In this document: positions 1-6,524 of the stretch, piece after piece | How the letters are laid out: each line of letters starts with the position of its first letter | Position numbering within the stretch: the first letter of the stretch is position 1 | NCBI GenBank assembly: GCA_002336735.1 | Contig: DDER01000033.1 | Location: 25,390 to 32,069 of the forward strand | From: Candidatus Saccharibacteria bacterium UBA1949 | GTDB taxonomy: Bacteria > Patescibacteriota > Saccharimonadia > Saccharimonadales > Saccharimonadaceae | Length of the DNA stretch: 6,680 bases | Reading direction: 5' to 3' | Program-made: the position numbers and the translations under genes | Notes under the pieces: model-generated | Told to the model about the DNA's origin: nothing | The model's database searches: none | Seen by the model: the letters and a program-made list of their open reading frames with translations, nothing else

Positions 1-348
1 ATGCCGAGCCTCACGAGCTACTTTTTCGAGGAGCCAGTGCGAGACGACAGCCTCATCACTGATAACAAGCAACTCAAAAAACTATCGACCCAAGAAATTT
101 TACATCTGTTAGAGCTAGTCAGAAACGATTTCGAAACAATCGATGGCTGGACCGCCGAAACAATCCAAGTCCATCTCAACGCGCTCCTCGAAACCACTGG
201 CCAAAAACCCGGTATCCTCTTTAGCCTCATCCGCATCGCCACCACATGGGCACCATTTAGCCCACAACTCCACGATACCCTGACACTCCTCGGCAAACAA
301 AAAACGCTCACTCGTCTGACCAGTGCAATAGATAGTATCTCTATCTAA
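1..348 (+). CDS. gltX: Glutamyl-tRNA synthetase, C-terminal part (partial, 5' end outside window)
   Basis: The frame is open from the first base and ends at TAA (346-348); the ATG at base 1 is probably internal. The 115 visible residues match the C-terminal anticodon-binding domain of class I glutamyl-tRNA synthetase, which charges tRNA-Glu with glutamate in the cytoplasm. The key stretch is around residues 68-107: KPGILFSLIRIATTWAPFSP, followed by a leucine-rich helix ending LLGKQKTLTRL. This is the family's usual 'G..lf.plR.a.tg...sP.l...l.lLGk...l.R' ending. The catalytic Rossmann domain with HIGH and KMSKS lies upstream, out of view. A glutaminyl/non-discriminating variant cannot be told apart from this fragment. 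It is convergent with the ABC operon, with a 22-bp gap and no convincing terminator. A tRNA-Glu locus lies at the other end of the window. Confidence 0.85.
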   Translation: MPSLTSYFFEEPVRDDSLITDNKQLKKLSTQEILHLLELVRNDFETIDGWTAETIQVHLNALLETTGQKPGILFSLIRIATTWAPFSPQLHDTLTLLGKQKTLTRLTSAIDSISI

Positions 349-370
349 CTACAGGATAGTCTCTCTATGC

Positions 371-2137
371 TTACTCTGTTAATCGTAGATCGTCAACCAC
401 TGAATGTCTGCGCTGTATCGTCAAAGCAATAATGATACTTATCACACCGCACGCAAAAATCATCGCGACCAATAAAATACCCAGCCAGTGCGGCGCTCCG
501 AGTAGCGTCACCGATAGGTCTCTAGCAGGTTCACCAAAACGCGCGTACAGCACTTGCGTCAGGTTGTTGGATTCTTGGCGATCAAGTATCCATAACCAAA
601 TATAGCTAACAAATAACGACAAAATACCCGTCATCAACGCTACCACTGCACCATACAATATAAATACTCCCCAAATCGCTCGACCAGGTATACCGATCGC
701 GCGATAGATAGCGACTTCCCGACGTCCGTCATCAACGATGCGACTGAATGTAGCCGCCATGATAATAACCGAGAAACAAAACACTGTCACGGCAATACCC
801 TGGGTAATCTTTGCCAAATTATCCTTGGCTACCGCGATTGGATAATACCCTGTTGTCAACTCGCGCACGCCCAAAGCCTGCGTCGAGGAGCATATCATTG
901 GATCGCAGTGATACTTGCGCACATAATCGCTCGCCGTCCTTGCGTCTTTGGCCTTCATGATATGGGCCGTAGAAAGCGGCTCATAATTCAAACCATAACC
1001 ATACGGAGATAAAGAAAAAATGCCGGTCGATAAAAGCTTTTCGGATTGTGTCACAGGTATGACTGAGCGACCAATAGCAGCCATCCCAATAGCCGCCTCG
1101 ACACCCAGCGCAAGCCCTTGCGTATTGCTATCTGCTATACTATTTGACGGCAGAACCCCAGTCAGCACAAATGTGACCTTCTCGACGAGTGGCTCGGTTT
1201 CTACACCGAACTGTTTATCTATTACTGCCTTCTTTACGTCATTCTTTCTCCGTTCCGCCGTTCTACTGTTTTTGACTACTTCTGGCGGCACGCACTGTCC
1301 GTCTCCTGAGCGTTTATAGCTAACCCTACTGACATCCGTCATATCAATATTACTGAAGCGTAGTGTCTCAAAGATGTTCTTCGCAACAGAATTTCTATAG
1401 CACATATCAATATGTGTACCGAGCGTACTGGCAATACTTCTTTTACCAAAAATATCTCGATACATTTGCATATTGAGGAGCAGGGGGATTTGGTCGGCAT
1501 CGGGCGCAACGGTACTCTCCGCAACATAGGGCGCTAACGCTTCGTCTGGTATGAGCGTTATCGCATCAACCTTTGAGACAAGGGCGTCTTTTCTTGCTTG
1601 ATCAACTCTGCCATCTTTCATAATTATCAGTTCACCATTCATAGGCTTTGCAACCACAGCTCGACCGACTTCTAGTACACCATCCATGGTAGGGATTCGT
1701 GGCTGGCTCGCTTTGGTGTGCTCGATCTGGATACGTTGCGCATATTGGCTAGATTGGTCAACAGACTCGATATCATCTTGTTTGACGATAGGATTCTCAA
1801 ATAAAAACTCATCGTATTCGAGCCCGGCAGCTTTAATAAGGTTCTTGTATTTCTCCTTGTCAGAATTATATTGTTGCCTCACAAGACTAACAAAACTAGG
1901 GTCATCAGCCTTAAGTTGTTTAGTATAATTACTATCGACGACTTCGATATACGACGCACCTGCATATAGCCGATCAGATGCTCTCGTCAATGAGTCAAAT
2001 ACAGATACAGATGCAGCAATCGCAACAAATACTAGCGTAAAAGCCAGACATGAAGCACATACCGTCAGTACTACTCGCAACTTACGGGTACGCAATTTCG
2101 CTAGCGCAATACGAAAAACTAAAGAAAAATTACTCAT
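371..2137 (-). CDS. ABC transporter permease, FtsX/MacB type, with large extracytoplasmic domain
   Basis: The 588-residue membrane protein has the FtsX/MacB/LolC plan. A short cytoplasmic N-terminus is followed by TM1 (about residues 21-48), an extracytoplasmic domain (about 50-442), then TM2 (443-466), TM3 (487-518) and TM4 (548-573). The loop after TM2 carries DDGRREVAIYRAIG (469-482), the typical ATPase-coupling segment of FtsX-like permeases. In this family the permease does not usually form a classical channel; it moves substrate or force across the membrane by mechanotransmission. The ectodomain, nearly 400 residues, is long compared with common MacB-type ones and holds four cysteines (C246, C282, C411, C416) that could form disulfides. 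The start overlaps the end of the ATPase gene by 8 bp, and GGAG lies 6 nt upstream of the ATG, so translation is probably coupled. The substrate is unknown; lipid, lipoprotein, peptide or cell-wall hydrolase control are all possible. Confidence 0.88.
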   Translation of the reverse strand: MSNFSLVFRIALAKLRTRKLRVVLTVCASCLAFTLVFVAIAASVSVFDSLTRASDRLYAGASYIEVVDSNYTKQLKADDPSFVSLVRQQYNSDKEKYKNLIKAAGLEYDEFLFENPIVKQDDIESVDQSSQYAQRIQIEHTKASQPRIPTMDGVLEVGRAVVAKPMNGELIIMKDGRVDQARKDALVSKVDAITLIPDEALAPYVAESTVAPDADQIPLLLNMQMYRDIFGKRSIASTLGTHIDMCYRNSVAKNIFETLRFSNIDMTDVSRVSYKRSGDGQCVPPEVVKNSRTAERRKNDVKKAVIDKQFGVETEPLVEKVTFVLTGVLPSNSIADSNTQGLALGVEAAIGMAAIGRSVIPVTQSEKLLSTGIFSLSPYGYGLNYEPLSTAHIMKAKDARTASDYVRKYHCDPMICSSTQALGVRELTTGYYPIAVAKDNLAKITQGIAVTVFCFSVIIMAATFSRIVDDGRREVAIYRAIGIPGRAIWGVFILYGAVVALMTGILSLFVSYIWLWILDRQESNNLTQVLYARFGEPARDLSVTLLGAPHWLGILLVAMIFACGVISIIIALTIQRRHSVVDDLRLTE

Positions 2138-2804
2138 ATATGGCTCCGTCTTTCATATACACTACGCGATCACACCTGCTCGCCACGCTTGGGGAGTGGG
2201 TGACGATGATTATTGTAGCGCCATAGAGCTTTCGCATCTCGAGCAGGCTATCGATAATGTGCGCCGCGTTTGTCGCGTCCAAATTGCCAGTTGGTTCGTC
2301 TGCAAATACATACATCGGCGTGCAAACCATCGCCCTCGCTATTGCCACTCTTTGCATTTCGCCCCCAGAAAGTTCATCAGGATAGCGCTCGGCTTTGTCG
2401 GACATCCCCAGCCTTTCTAGCAGCCCCATCGCGCGTTGCATTACGTCTTGTTTTGGAATACTCGCAAACGACCCAGGGGTTATAATGTTTTGGATGACCG
2501 TCAGATAGGATTGTAGATAAAATGCCTGAAAAACGAAACCTACGTTTTTTAATCGCCACGCAGCAGCTTGTGTACGCGATAGTTTGTTGACTTTTATGCC
2601 ATCTAGTTCTATATCTCCCTCCGACGGGATAAGACCGCTCATTGCATGAAGCAAGGTACTTTTGCCGCTCCCGCTCGGGCCCATAACTGCAACAATCTCG
2701 CTCCTATCAATATCAAATGAAACATTCTTTAAGATCGTTATGCGATGACCATTATTTGGACGAACCGTGACTGTCACGTCTTTCAACTGGATAATACTGG
2801 CCAT
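2130..2804 (-). CDS. ABC transporter ATP-binding protein, LolD/MacB/FtsE type
   Basis: This 224-residue protein is a complete single ABC nucleotide-binding domain of normal length for exporters of this type. Visible motifs are Walker A GPSGSGKST (42-50), Q-loop Q93, signature LSGGEMQR (145-152), Walker B MYVFADEP with catalytic E170, D-loop GNLD (173-176) and switch histidine H203. The ADEPTGNLD wording is characteristic of the LolD/MacB/FtsE branch that works with four-TM FtsX-like permeases, which is what its partner at 371-2137 is. It is cytoplasmic and peripheral, hydrolysing ATP to drive the permease dimer. All catalytic residues are present. The gene is first in the two-gene operon. No strong Shine-Dalgarno precedes its ATG. 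A weak promoter-like pair (TTGCAT, 17 nt, TTTAAT) ends about 10 nt upstream of the ATG, so the message may have almost no leader; this last point is tentative. Confidence 0.93.
   Translation of the reverse strand: MASIIQLKDVTVTVRPNNGHRITILKNVSFDIDRSEIVAVMGPSGSGKSTLLHAMSGLIPSEGDIELDGIKVNKLSRTQAAAWRLKNVGFVFQAFYLQSYLTVIQNIITPGSFASIPKQDVMQRAMGLLERLGMSDKAERYPDELSGGEMQRVAIARAMVCTPMYVFADEPTGNLDATNAAHIIDSLLEMRKLYGATIIIVTHSPSVASRCDRVVYMKDGAIYE
2144..2147 (-). promoter_or_regulatory. Shine-Dalgarno site for the ABC permease
   Basis: On the minus strand GGAG stands 6 nt before the permease ATG (2137-2135), inside the last codons of the ATPase gene. It supports this start and reinitiation by ribosomes finishing the ATPase. 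It is the clearest Shine-Dalgarno site in the window. Confidence 0.6.
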
Positions 2805-2870
2805 GCTAATTATTAAATCTTACTGATCAAACTTATGCAAATGCTAGATACACCAAAATCTCATTGCTCA

Positions 2871-2888
2871 CTTATACGTATCTATAAG
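2871..2888. promoter_or_regulatory. Inverted repeat in the divergent intergenic region (possible operator)
   Basis: CTTATA (2871-2876) and TATAAG (2883-2888) form perfect 6-bp arms around a 6-nt spacer, in the 233-bp gap between the divergent ABC operon and the DUF3048 gene. A dimeric repressor could bind here. The sequence is AT-rich, so such a repeat can arise by chance, and TATAAG could equally be part of a minus-strand promoter. Nothing else convincing is visible between 2805 and 3018. Confidence 0.25.
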
Positions 2889-3018
2889 AGAGTTTACGGT
2901 TTTACTGTTCGGTCGATGAATGCTGATTAGTAAACTAGCACCCGTACCCCACCGAGTGCACAAAAAGGATGTCATTCATAAAGAACTCGCTCCCCAGCAC
3001 ACAATGAAGCTGACCATC

Positions 3019-3027
3019 TGCTATAAT
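3019..3027 (+). promoter_or_regulatory. Extended -10 promoter of the DUF3048/histidine kinase operon
   Basis: TGCTATAAT is a perfect -10 hexamer (3022-3027) with the TG of an extended -10 element. No good -35 hexamer lies 16-18 nt upstream, as is common for extended -10 promoters. The expected start of transcription is around 3034, only a few bases before the ATG at 3038, so the mRNA would have almost no leader. Confidence 0.6.
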
Positions 3028-3037
3028 ATTCATAAGC

Positions 3038-4129
3038 ATGTATATGATGCACCATCAGAGTCTCTGGGCGCGATGTGTCGCGTGGATTAATTCACATCGC
3101 AGATTAGCGCTCGCAATTGGCGGTGCGTGTTTGTTGCTACTGTCGGCGCTGATCACGTATCTCGTCATAGCCAATCAGCCCAAGCCTATGCCCGCCCCCA
3201 AACCACAAGCAGTCAAAAAAGTCACCCCGCCGCCGCCAGTCTACTATTCACCGCTTACTGGCAGCAAAGTTGCCTCTGAGGCAATCACGAAACAAGCCGT
3301 CACCGCTATCATGATCGAGAACAGTCCCGACGCGCGTCCTCAATCCGGCGTCAAAGACGCTGGCATCGTCTACGAAGCTATCGCCGAGGGCGGCATCACG
3401 CGATTTCTGACATTGCACCAAGAAAACAAACCACAGCTCATCGGCCCTGTCAGGAGCCTGCGCATGTACTACGTCGATTGGCTGGCGCCGTATAACGCTA
3501 GTGTCGCGCACATCGGCGGCAGCGCCGCTGCACTCGCCGAAATCCGCAACGGTAACTATCGCGATATTGACCAGTTTTTCAACGCGCCGAGCTACTGGCG
3601 TGCCACTGATCGCTACGCCCCGCACAATGTCTATACTAGTTTCGAGCGTCTCGATGCGCTTAACCAAGCCAAAGGCTACACATCGTCAACGTTCAAAGGC
3701 TTTTTGCGCGTCGACGGCAAGCCAGCTCCCACTCCGACCGCTAGCACCGTCACGATCAACATCAGCGGGCCGCTCTACAACTCGAGCTACACCTACGATG
3801 CAGCCACCAACACCTATGTCCGCAGCCAAGCTGGCGCACCGCATCTCGATCGCGAGGCAGGGCAGATTTCACCGAGTGTTGTCATCGCTCTCCGAGTCAA
3901 TATGACGCGCGTATTCGAAGACGGCTACCGCGAAAGTATCGTCACGACTGGCACGGGTACAGCGGTAGTATTCCAAAATGGCACTGCCATAGAATGCACC
4001 TGGCGCAAGAACAGCCGAGCAGATCAGTTGGAGCTGCTCGATGCTGCGGGCGCACCGATAAGCCTCGTCCGTGGACAGACATGGATATCAGCCGTTCCAA
4101 ATGGCTCGGGTAGCGTATCATGGCGATGA
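3038..4129 (+). CDS. Membrane-anchored DUF3048 (YerB-like) protein
   Basis: The protein has 363 residues. Residues 1-21 are basic and cytoplasmic, 22-45 form one hydrophobic anchor (no lipobox cysteine), and 46-68 are a proline/lysine-rich linker that would span the cell wall. From residue 70 on is a DUF3048 domain, recognised by SPLTG (71-75), IMIENSPDARPQSG (91-104), VYEAIAEGGITRFL (111-124), IGPVRSLR (135-142), AHIGGS (157-162) and APHNVYTSFERL (194-205); the C-terminal part (about 235-363) fits the family's second subdomain. The family includes B. subtilis YerB, a lipoprotein of uncertain function; here the anchor is a TM helix instead. The ATG at 3038 fits the promoter; in-frame ATGs at 3044 and 3047 are alternatives. 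Its end overlaps the kinase gene by 10 bp (or 4 bp if the kinase starts at 4126), suggesting co-expression. An extracytoplasmic wall-related role is inference only. Confidence 0.88.
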   Translation: MYMMHHQSLWARCVAWINSHRRLALAIGGACLLLLSALITYLVIANQPKPMPAPKPQAVKKVTPPPPVYYSPLTGSKVASEAITKQAVTAIMIENSPDARPQSGVKDAGIVYEAIAEGGITRFLTLHQENKPQLIGPVRSLRMYYVDWLAPYNASVAHIGGSAAALAEIRNGNYRDIDQFFNAPSYWRATDRYAPHNVYTSFERLDALNQAKGYTSSTFKGFLRVDGKPAPTPTASTVTINISGPLYNSSYTYDAATNTYVRSQAGAPHLDREAGQISPSVVIALRVNMTRVFEDGYRESIVTTGTGTAVVFQNGTAIECTWRKNSRADQLELLDAAGAPISLVRGQTWISAVPNGSGSVSWR

Positions 4130-5640
4130 GTCCTCCTGATGCTCCCGATCTTATTAGAGGTATATGGCCGCGTCATCGACATCGTATCATCCTGGCTCTC
4201 TTCATCGGACATGCACTGCTTGGTCTGGCTCTTACCGGCATCTTGACTCTTCTCGGTATGCCCATGGACGCACAGGCGCTCATCATCATATCGTGCATCG
4301 TATCGTCGCTACTTATCACAAGTATCATCTCGATGGCTGTCGCTCGCCCGCTGAAGACATTGCTTGCCGCTTTGTCGCACGTATCGGCCGAGCCAAGCAC
4401 GCTGACACCACCCAACCCTAATAGTTCGGTTGCGACGCACGACGGGCTCAAGCCTGCTCTCGAGCTTATTTACTCGCTCTCTACCAACAACCCTGGTATT
4501 GCAGAAGGTTCGTCAGCAATCGCAACATATATGCCTCAAGCCTTTGACCGTTTGGCAAGCGGAGTTGTATTTCTCGACGAAACAGGTCGGATAACCTATG
4601 CAAGCAAAGGAGTACCGATACGCCAAGACCAGCAAAACCAGCCGACCCTCGAGCTCTTGTTTGAAGGTAGTGATACGCTCGAGCATTGGATTGCGGATTG
4701 CACCGATGCGATCAATGCCACTCACATTTGGGAGCGGGTGCCAAATCGCATCATTGGCGAAGAGGGCAGGCGAGTATTCGACATTGTCGCTTCTTACCAA
4801 AAATCCAGCCCAGCCGCATTTGTCCTGATGCTATTTGACCGTAGCGCCAAATACCAGCCCGAGGACGATGATCTGGACTTCATCGCCTTTGCTGCTCATG
4901 AGTTGAGAGGGCCGATCACCGTTATTAGGGGCTACCTCGATGTGCTGTATACCGAGCTTCAATCAACGCTTAAAGATGATCAACACGAGTTGTTTGACCG
5001 ACTATCTATCTCAGCCAATCGATTGAGCGGCTATATCAATAATATTCTCAATGTTTCGCGCTATGATCGCCGGCATTTCAACGTCCATATTGGCCAGGAA
5101 TCTCTGGCGACGATCTATGATATCGTGCATGACGACATGGCTATGCGCGCGAATGCACAGCATCGACTTCTGGCGATCGACATCTCGCCCGATCTTCCGA
5201 CCGTCGCCGCAGATCGCGGTAGCATAAGTGAAGTTTTCTCAAATCTGATTGACAACGCTATTAAATATTCGTTTGAAGGTGGTTCTGTCACAGTCAGCGC
5301 TCACCAGCAAGGCGACTTCGTCGAAGTCACGATCACCGACACAGGCATTGGTATCCCCGCTTCGGTGATGGGCAATCTATTTCACAAATTCTACCGCTCA
5401 CATCGTTCGCGGGAGCTTGTATCGGGCACGGGCATCGGACTGTATCTCTGCAAAGCAATTATCGAATCACACGGTGGTACGATTGGCGTCCAAAGCCAAG
5501 AAGGCAAGGGCTCGACCTTTACGTTTACGCTGCCGATTTACGCTGCCGTGGCCGACAAACTACGCACCAGCGACAGCTCAACCAACCTGCTCAAATCCAA
5601 TCAAGGCTGGATCAAGAATCATACGATGTTTAAAGGATGA
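4120..5640 (+). CDS. Membrane-bound sensor histidine kinase with PAS-like domain
   Basis: This 506-residue kinase has two TM helices near the N-terminus (about 22-47 and 51-75) with almost no extracellular loop, so it probably senses a membrane or cytoplasmic signal. Residues about 137-245 look like a PAS domain (ASGVVFLDETGRITYAS). The HisKA dimerisation helix carries the H-box FAAHELRGP with phospho-acceptor H260; it has G where HELRTP has T. The HATPase_c domain has N-box FSNLIDNAIKYS (373-384), G1 DTGIGI (407-412), F-box FHKFYR (421-426) and G2 GTGIGLYL (436-443). All catalytic boxes are present. A tail of about 33 residues follows. Two starts are possible: ATG 4120, or ATG 4126, which makes a 4-bp ATGA overlap with the preceding stop; the latter is typical of coupled genes. 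The response regulator at 5854 is the likely partner, although a non-coding element separates them. Confidence 0.93.
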   Translation: MAMSPPDAPDLIRGIWPRHRHRIILALFIGHALLGLALTGILTLLGMPMDAQALIIISCIVSSLLITSIISMAVARPLKTLLAALSHVSAEPSTLTPPNPNSSVATHDGLKPALELIYSLSTNNPGIAEGSSAIATYMPQAFDRLASGVVFLDETGRITYASKGVPIRQDQQNQPTLELLFEGSDTLEHWIADCTDAINATHIWERVPNRIIGEEGRRVFDIVASYQKSSPAAFVLMLFDRSAKYQPEDDDLDFIAFAAHELRGPITVIRGYLDVLYTELQSTLKDDQHELFDRLSISANRLSGYINNILNVSRYDRRHFNVHIGQESLATIYDIVHDDMAMRANAQHRLLAIDISPDLPTVAADRGSISEVFSNLIDNAIKYSFEGGSVTVSAHQQGDFVEVTITDTGIGIPASVMGNLFHKFYRSHRSRELVSGTGIGLYLCKAIIESHGGTIGVQSQEGKGSTFTFTLPIYAAVADKLRTSDSSTNLLKSNQGWIKNHTMFKG

Positions 5641-5650
5641 CCGTTAATGC

Positions 5651-5816
5651 ATCAGGGTACAGGTAGTATTGATCAGAAATTTAGCAGGTAGCAGGTAGCA
5701 GACATTGAGGCCCGCACCAGCAGTGGCACTGGTAACCAGGCTGCGGGATAGATATGTCTGATACATGCTACCTGTGTCCTGATAAGTTTCTGTTACCTGA
5801 GACCTGAGACCCTGAT
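5651..5816. repeat. Imperfect foldback (MITE-like) element built of CAGGTA/TACCTG units
   Basis: The ends ATCAGGGT (5651-5658) and ACCCTGAT (5809-5816) are perfect inverted repeats. Inside, further paired blocks occur in nested order: CAGGTA (5660-5665) with TACCTG (5794-5799), CAGAAA (5674-5679) with TTTCTG (5787-5792), CAGGTAGCA (5692-5700) with TGCTACCTG (5766-5774), CAGACAT (5698-5704) with ATGTCTG (5754-5760; it shares three bases with the previous block, so not both can pair at once), and CCCGCA (5711-5716) with TGCGGG (5742-5747), the last enclosing ACCAG/CTGGT. AATGC stands on both sides (5646-5650 and 5818-5822), like a 5-bp target duplication. AGCAGGT is repeated in tandem near 5683-5701. 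There is no ORF. It could be a non-autonomous mobile element, a structured RNA, or a weak terminator for the kinase operon; there is no U-run. Confidence 0.6.
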
Positions 5817-5838
5817 AAATGCCTCTTCTTCCCACTAA

Positions 5839-5847
5839 TGCTATACT
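5839..5847 (+). promoter_or_regulatory. Extended -10 promoter of the response regulator
   Basis: TGCTATACT is an extended -10 element with hexamer TATACT (5842-5847). Only six bases separate it from the ATG at 5854, so transcription should begin at or next to the start codon and give a leaderless mRNA. No Shine-Dalgarno could fit in between. The regulator can thus be expressed independently of the kinase. Confidence 0.6.
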
Positions 5848-5853
5848 GTAGGT

Positions 5854-6246
5854 ATGCCTATCCACTCAATTCTTTGCATCGAGGACGATCGCTTCATCGG
5901 CGAAATGTACGTGCGAACCCTACGACGCGAGGGCTATGACGTCGACTGGGTCGTCGATGGCAATGATGGTCTCGTGGCTGCCCGTAACAAATCCTATGAT
6001 CTATTGCTGATCGATATCATGCTGCCCGAGCGACGCGGCAATGATATCTTGAGCGCCCTTCGCAACGACCCCAAAAAACCTATCGCACATGCCCGTGTCA
6101 TCATCATGACCAACTTTGATCAAGACGATGAATCGCGCACTGCGCTTGAGAACGACGCCGATGCGTATTTGATCAAGGCCGAGATCACTCCTCGAAAACT
6201 CCTCGAAGTGATCCGCCACTTCGACACACTACCAGCTCGGCAATAG
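5854..6246 (+). CDS. Stand-alone response regulator receiver domain (CheY-like)
   Basis: The 130 residues make one complete receiver domain and nothing else; there is no DNA-binding or enzymatic output domain. The acidic pocket is E10/D11/D12 (CIEDD), the phospho-acceptor is D54 (LLIDIMLPE), the switch threonine is T86 (VIIMTNF) and the conserved lysine is K108 (AYLIKAE). It should accept a phosphate from the histidine kinase just upstream and then act by protein contact, like CheY or the Spo0F-type intermediates of a relay. The start at 5854 is set by the promoter ending 6 nt before it. The stop TAG (6244-6246) overlaps the -35 box of the downstream tRNA-like promoter, and no terminator separates them. 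What it controls cannot be read from the window. Confidence 0.93.
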   Translation: MPIHSILCIEDDRFIGEMYVRTLRREGYDVDWVVDGNDGLVAARNKSYDLLLIDIMLPERRGNDILSALRNDPKKPIAHARVIIMTNFDQDDESRTALENDADAYLIKAEITPRKLLEVIRHFDTLPARQ

Positions 6247-6272
6247 ACAACTCGACCCCTGTTTGCTATAAT
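6244..6272 (+). promoter_or_regulatory. Promoter of the interrupted tRNA-Glu-like gene
   Basis: TAGACA (6244-6249) and TATAAT (6267-6272) are separated by an ideal 17 nt, and the -10 is extended (TGCTATAAT from 6264). The predicted start near 6279 lies a few bases before the tRNA-like 5' end at 6286. It is the best promoter in the window, which argues that the interrupted locus is transcribed. Confidence 0.7.
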
Positions 6273-6302
6273 AACTTCCGTTCATGGTCTCATCGTCTAA
6301 CG

Positions 6303-6406
6303 TGAAGAGCGCCAGCGGCGCTCTGCAAGGCCGGAAGCCGGCTGAGGTTTATCCTCACCGACTGAGGCGAGCCTATGAGCGATTGCAGAAGCAATCGACG
6401 AGTAGG
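6303..6406 (+). ncRNA. Insertion A in the D loop (structured RNA element)
   Basis: The insertion begins with TGAA after the D-loop G (6302) and ends just before TAGGACACC. It opens with a perfect 7-bp hairpin, GAGCGCC (6307-6313), loop AGC, GGCGCTC (6317-6323). Then comes T and GCAAGG (6325-6330), as in the other two insertions. A middle hairpin follows: CGG (6339-6341), bulged C, TGAGG, loop TTTAT, CCTCA, CCG (6358-6360). The last hairpin is CGATT (6380-6384), loop GCAGAAGC, AATCG (6393-6397). It is longer than B and C and its middle part does not align with theirs; the last hairpin keeps the GCAGAA loop wording. The 3' boundary is uncertain by about 10 nt. Confidence 0.6.
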
Positions 6407-6418
6407 TAGGACACCAGG

Positions 6419-6506
6419 TGAGAGCTGCCTGTGGCAGCTTGCAAGGAAACCTTCCGATGAAAGCTATGCTTTCAATCGCGAAGTTTCGGGCTCGCAGAAT
6501 GTGAGC
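6419..6506 (+). ncRNA. Insertion B in the anticodon loop (structured RNA element)
   Basis: It starts TGAG directly after the anticodon stem CCAGG. Hairpin 1 is AGCTGCC (6423-6429), loop TGT, GGCAGCT (6433-6439). Then GCAAG and a long hairpin 2: GAAAC, bulge, TTC, CGAT, GAAAGC, loop TAT, GCTTTC, ATCG, GAA, GTTTC (to about 6487). GG is followed by hairpin 3: GCTC (6490-6493), 9-nt loop GCAGAATGT, GAGC (6503-6506). TCATCCTGG of the tRNA resumes at once. No ORF and no group I or group II core motifs are visible. Confidence 0.65.
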
Positions 6507-6524
6507 TCATCCTGGCAATCCGGG

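Noticed and set aside
331..367. Bidirectional terminator between gltX and the ABC operon
   Set aside because: GATAG/CTATC and ATAG/CTAT can form small hairpins, but the stems are 4-5 bp, AT-rich and lack a T-run on either strand.
1020..1319. Plus-strand 99-codon frame inside the permease gene
   Set aside because: It is the antisense shadow of a well-supported membrane protein gene and shows low-complexity serine/threonine-rich content without motifs. The other overlapping frames in the window were dismissed for the same reason.
2805..3018. A small gene or RNA in the divergent intergenic region
   Set aside because: Only very short frames occur and no stable hairpin or RNA signature was found beyond the weak inverted repeat at 2871-2888.
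5683..5701. CRISPR-like direct repeats (AGCAGGT units)
   Set aside because: The units are 7 bp, contiguous and without spacers. They are part of the foldback element.
6407..6515. Archaeal-type bulge-helix-bulge splice sites at the insertion ends
   Set aside because: Only insertion B gives a 4-bp helix (TGAG/CTCA) near the junction, with a single bulged base rather than two 3-nt bulges. A and C show nothing similar, and the proteins here are bacterial.
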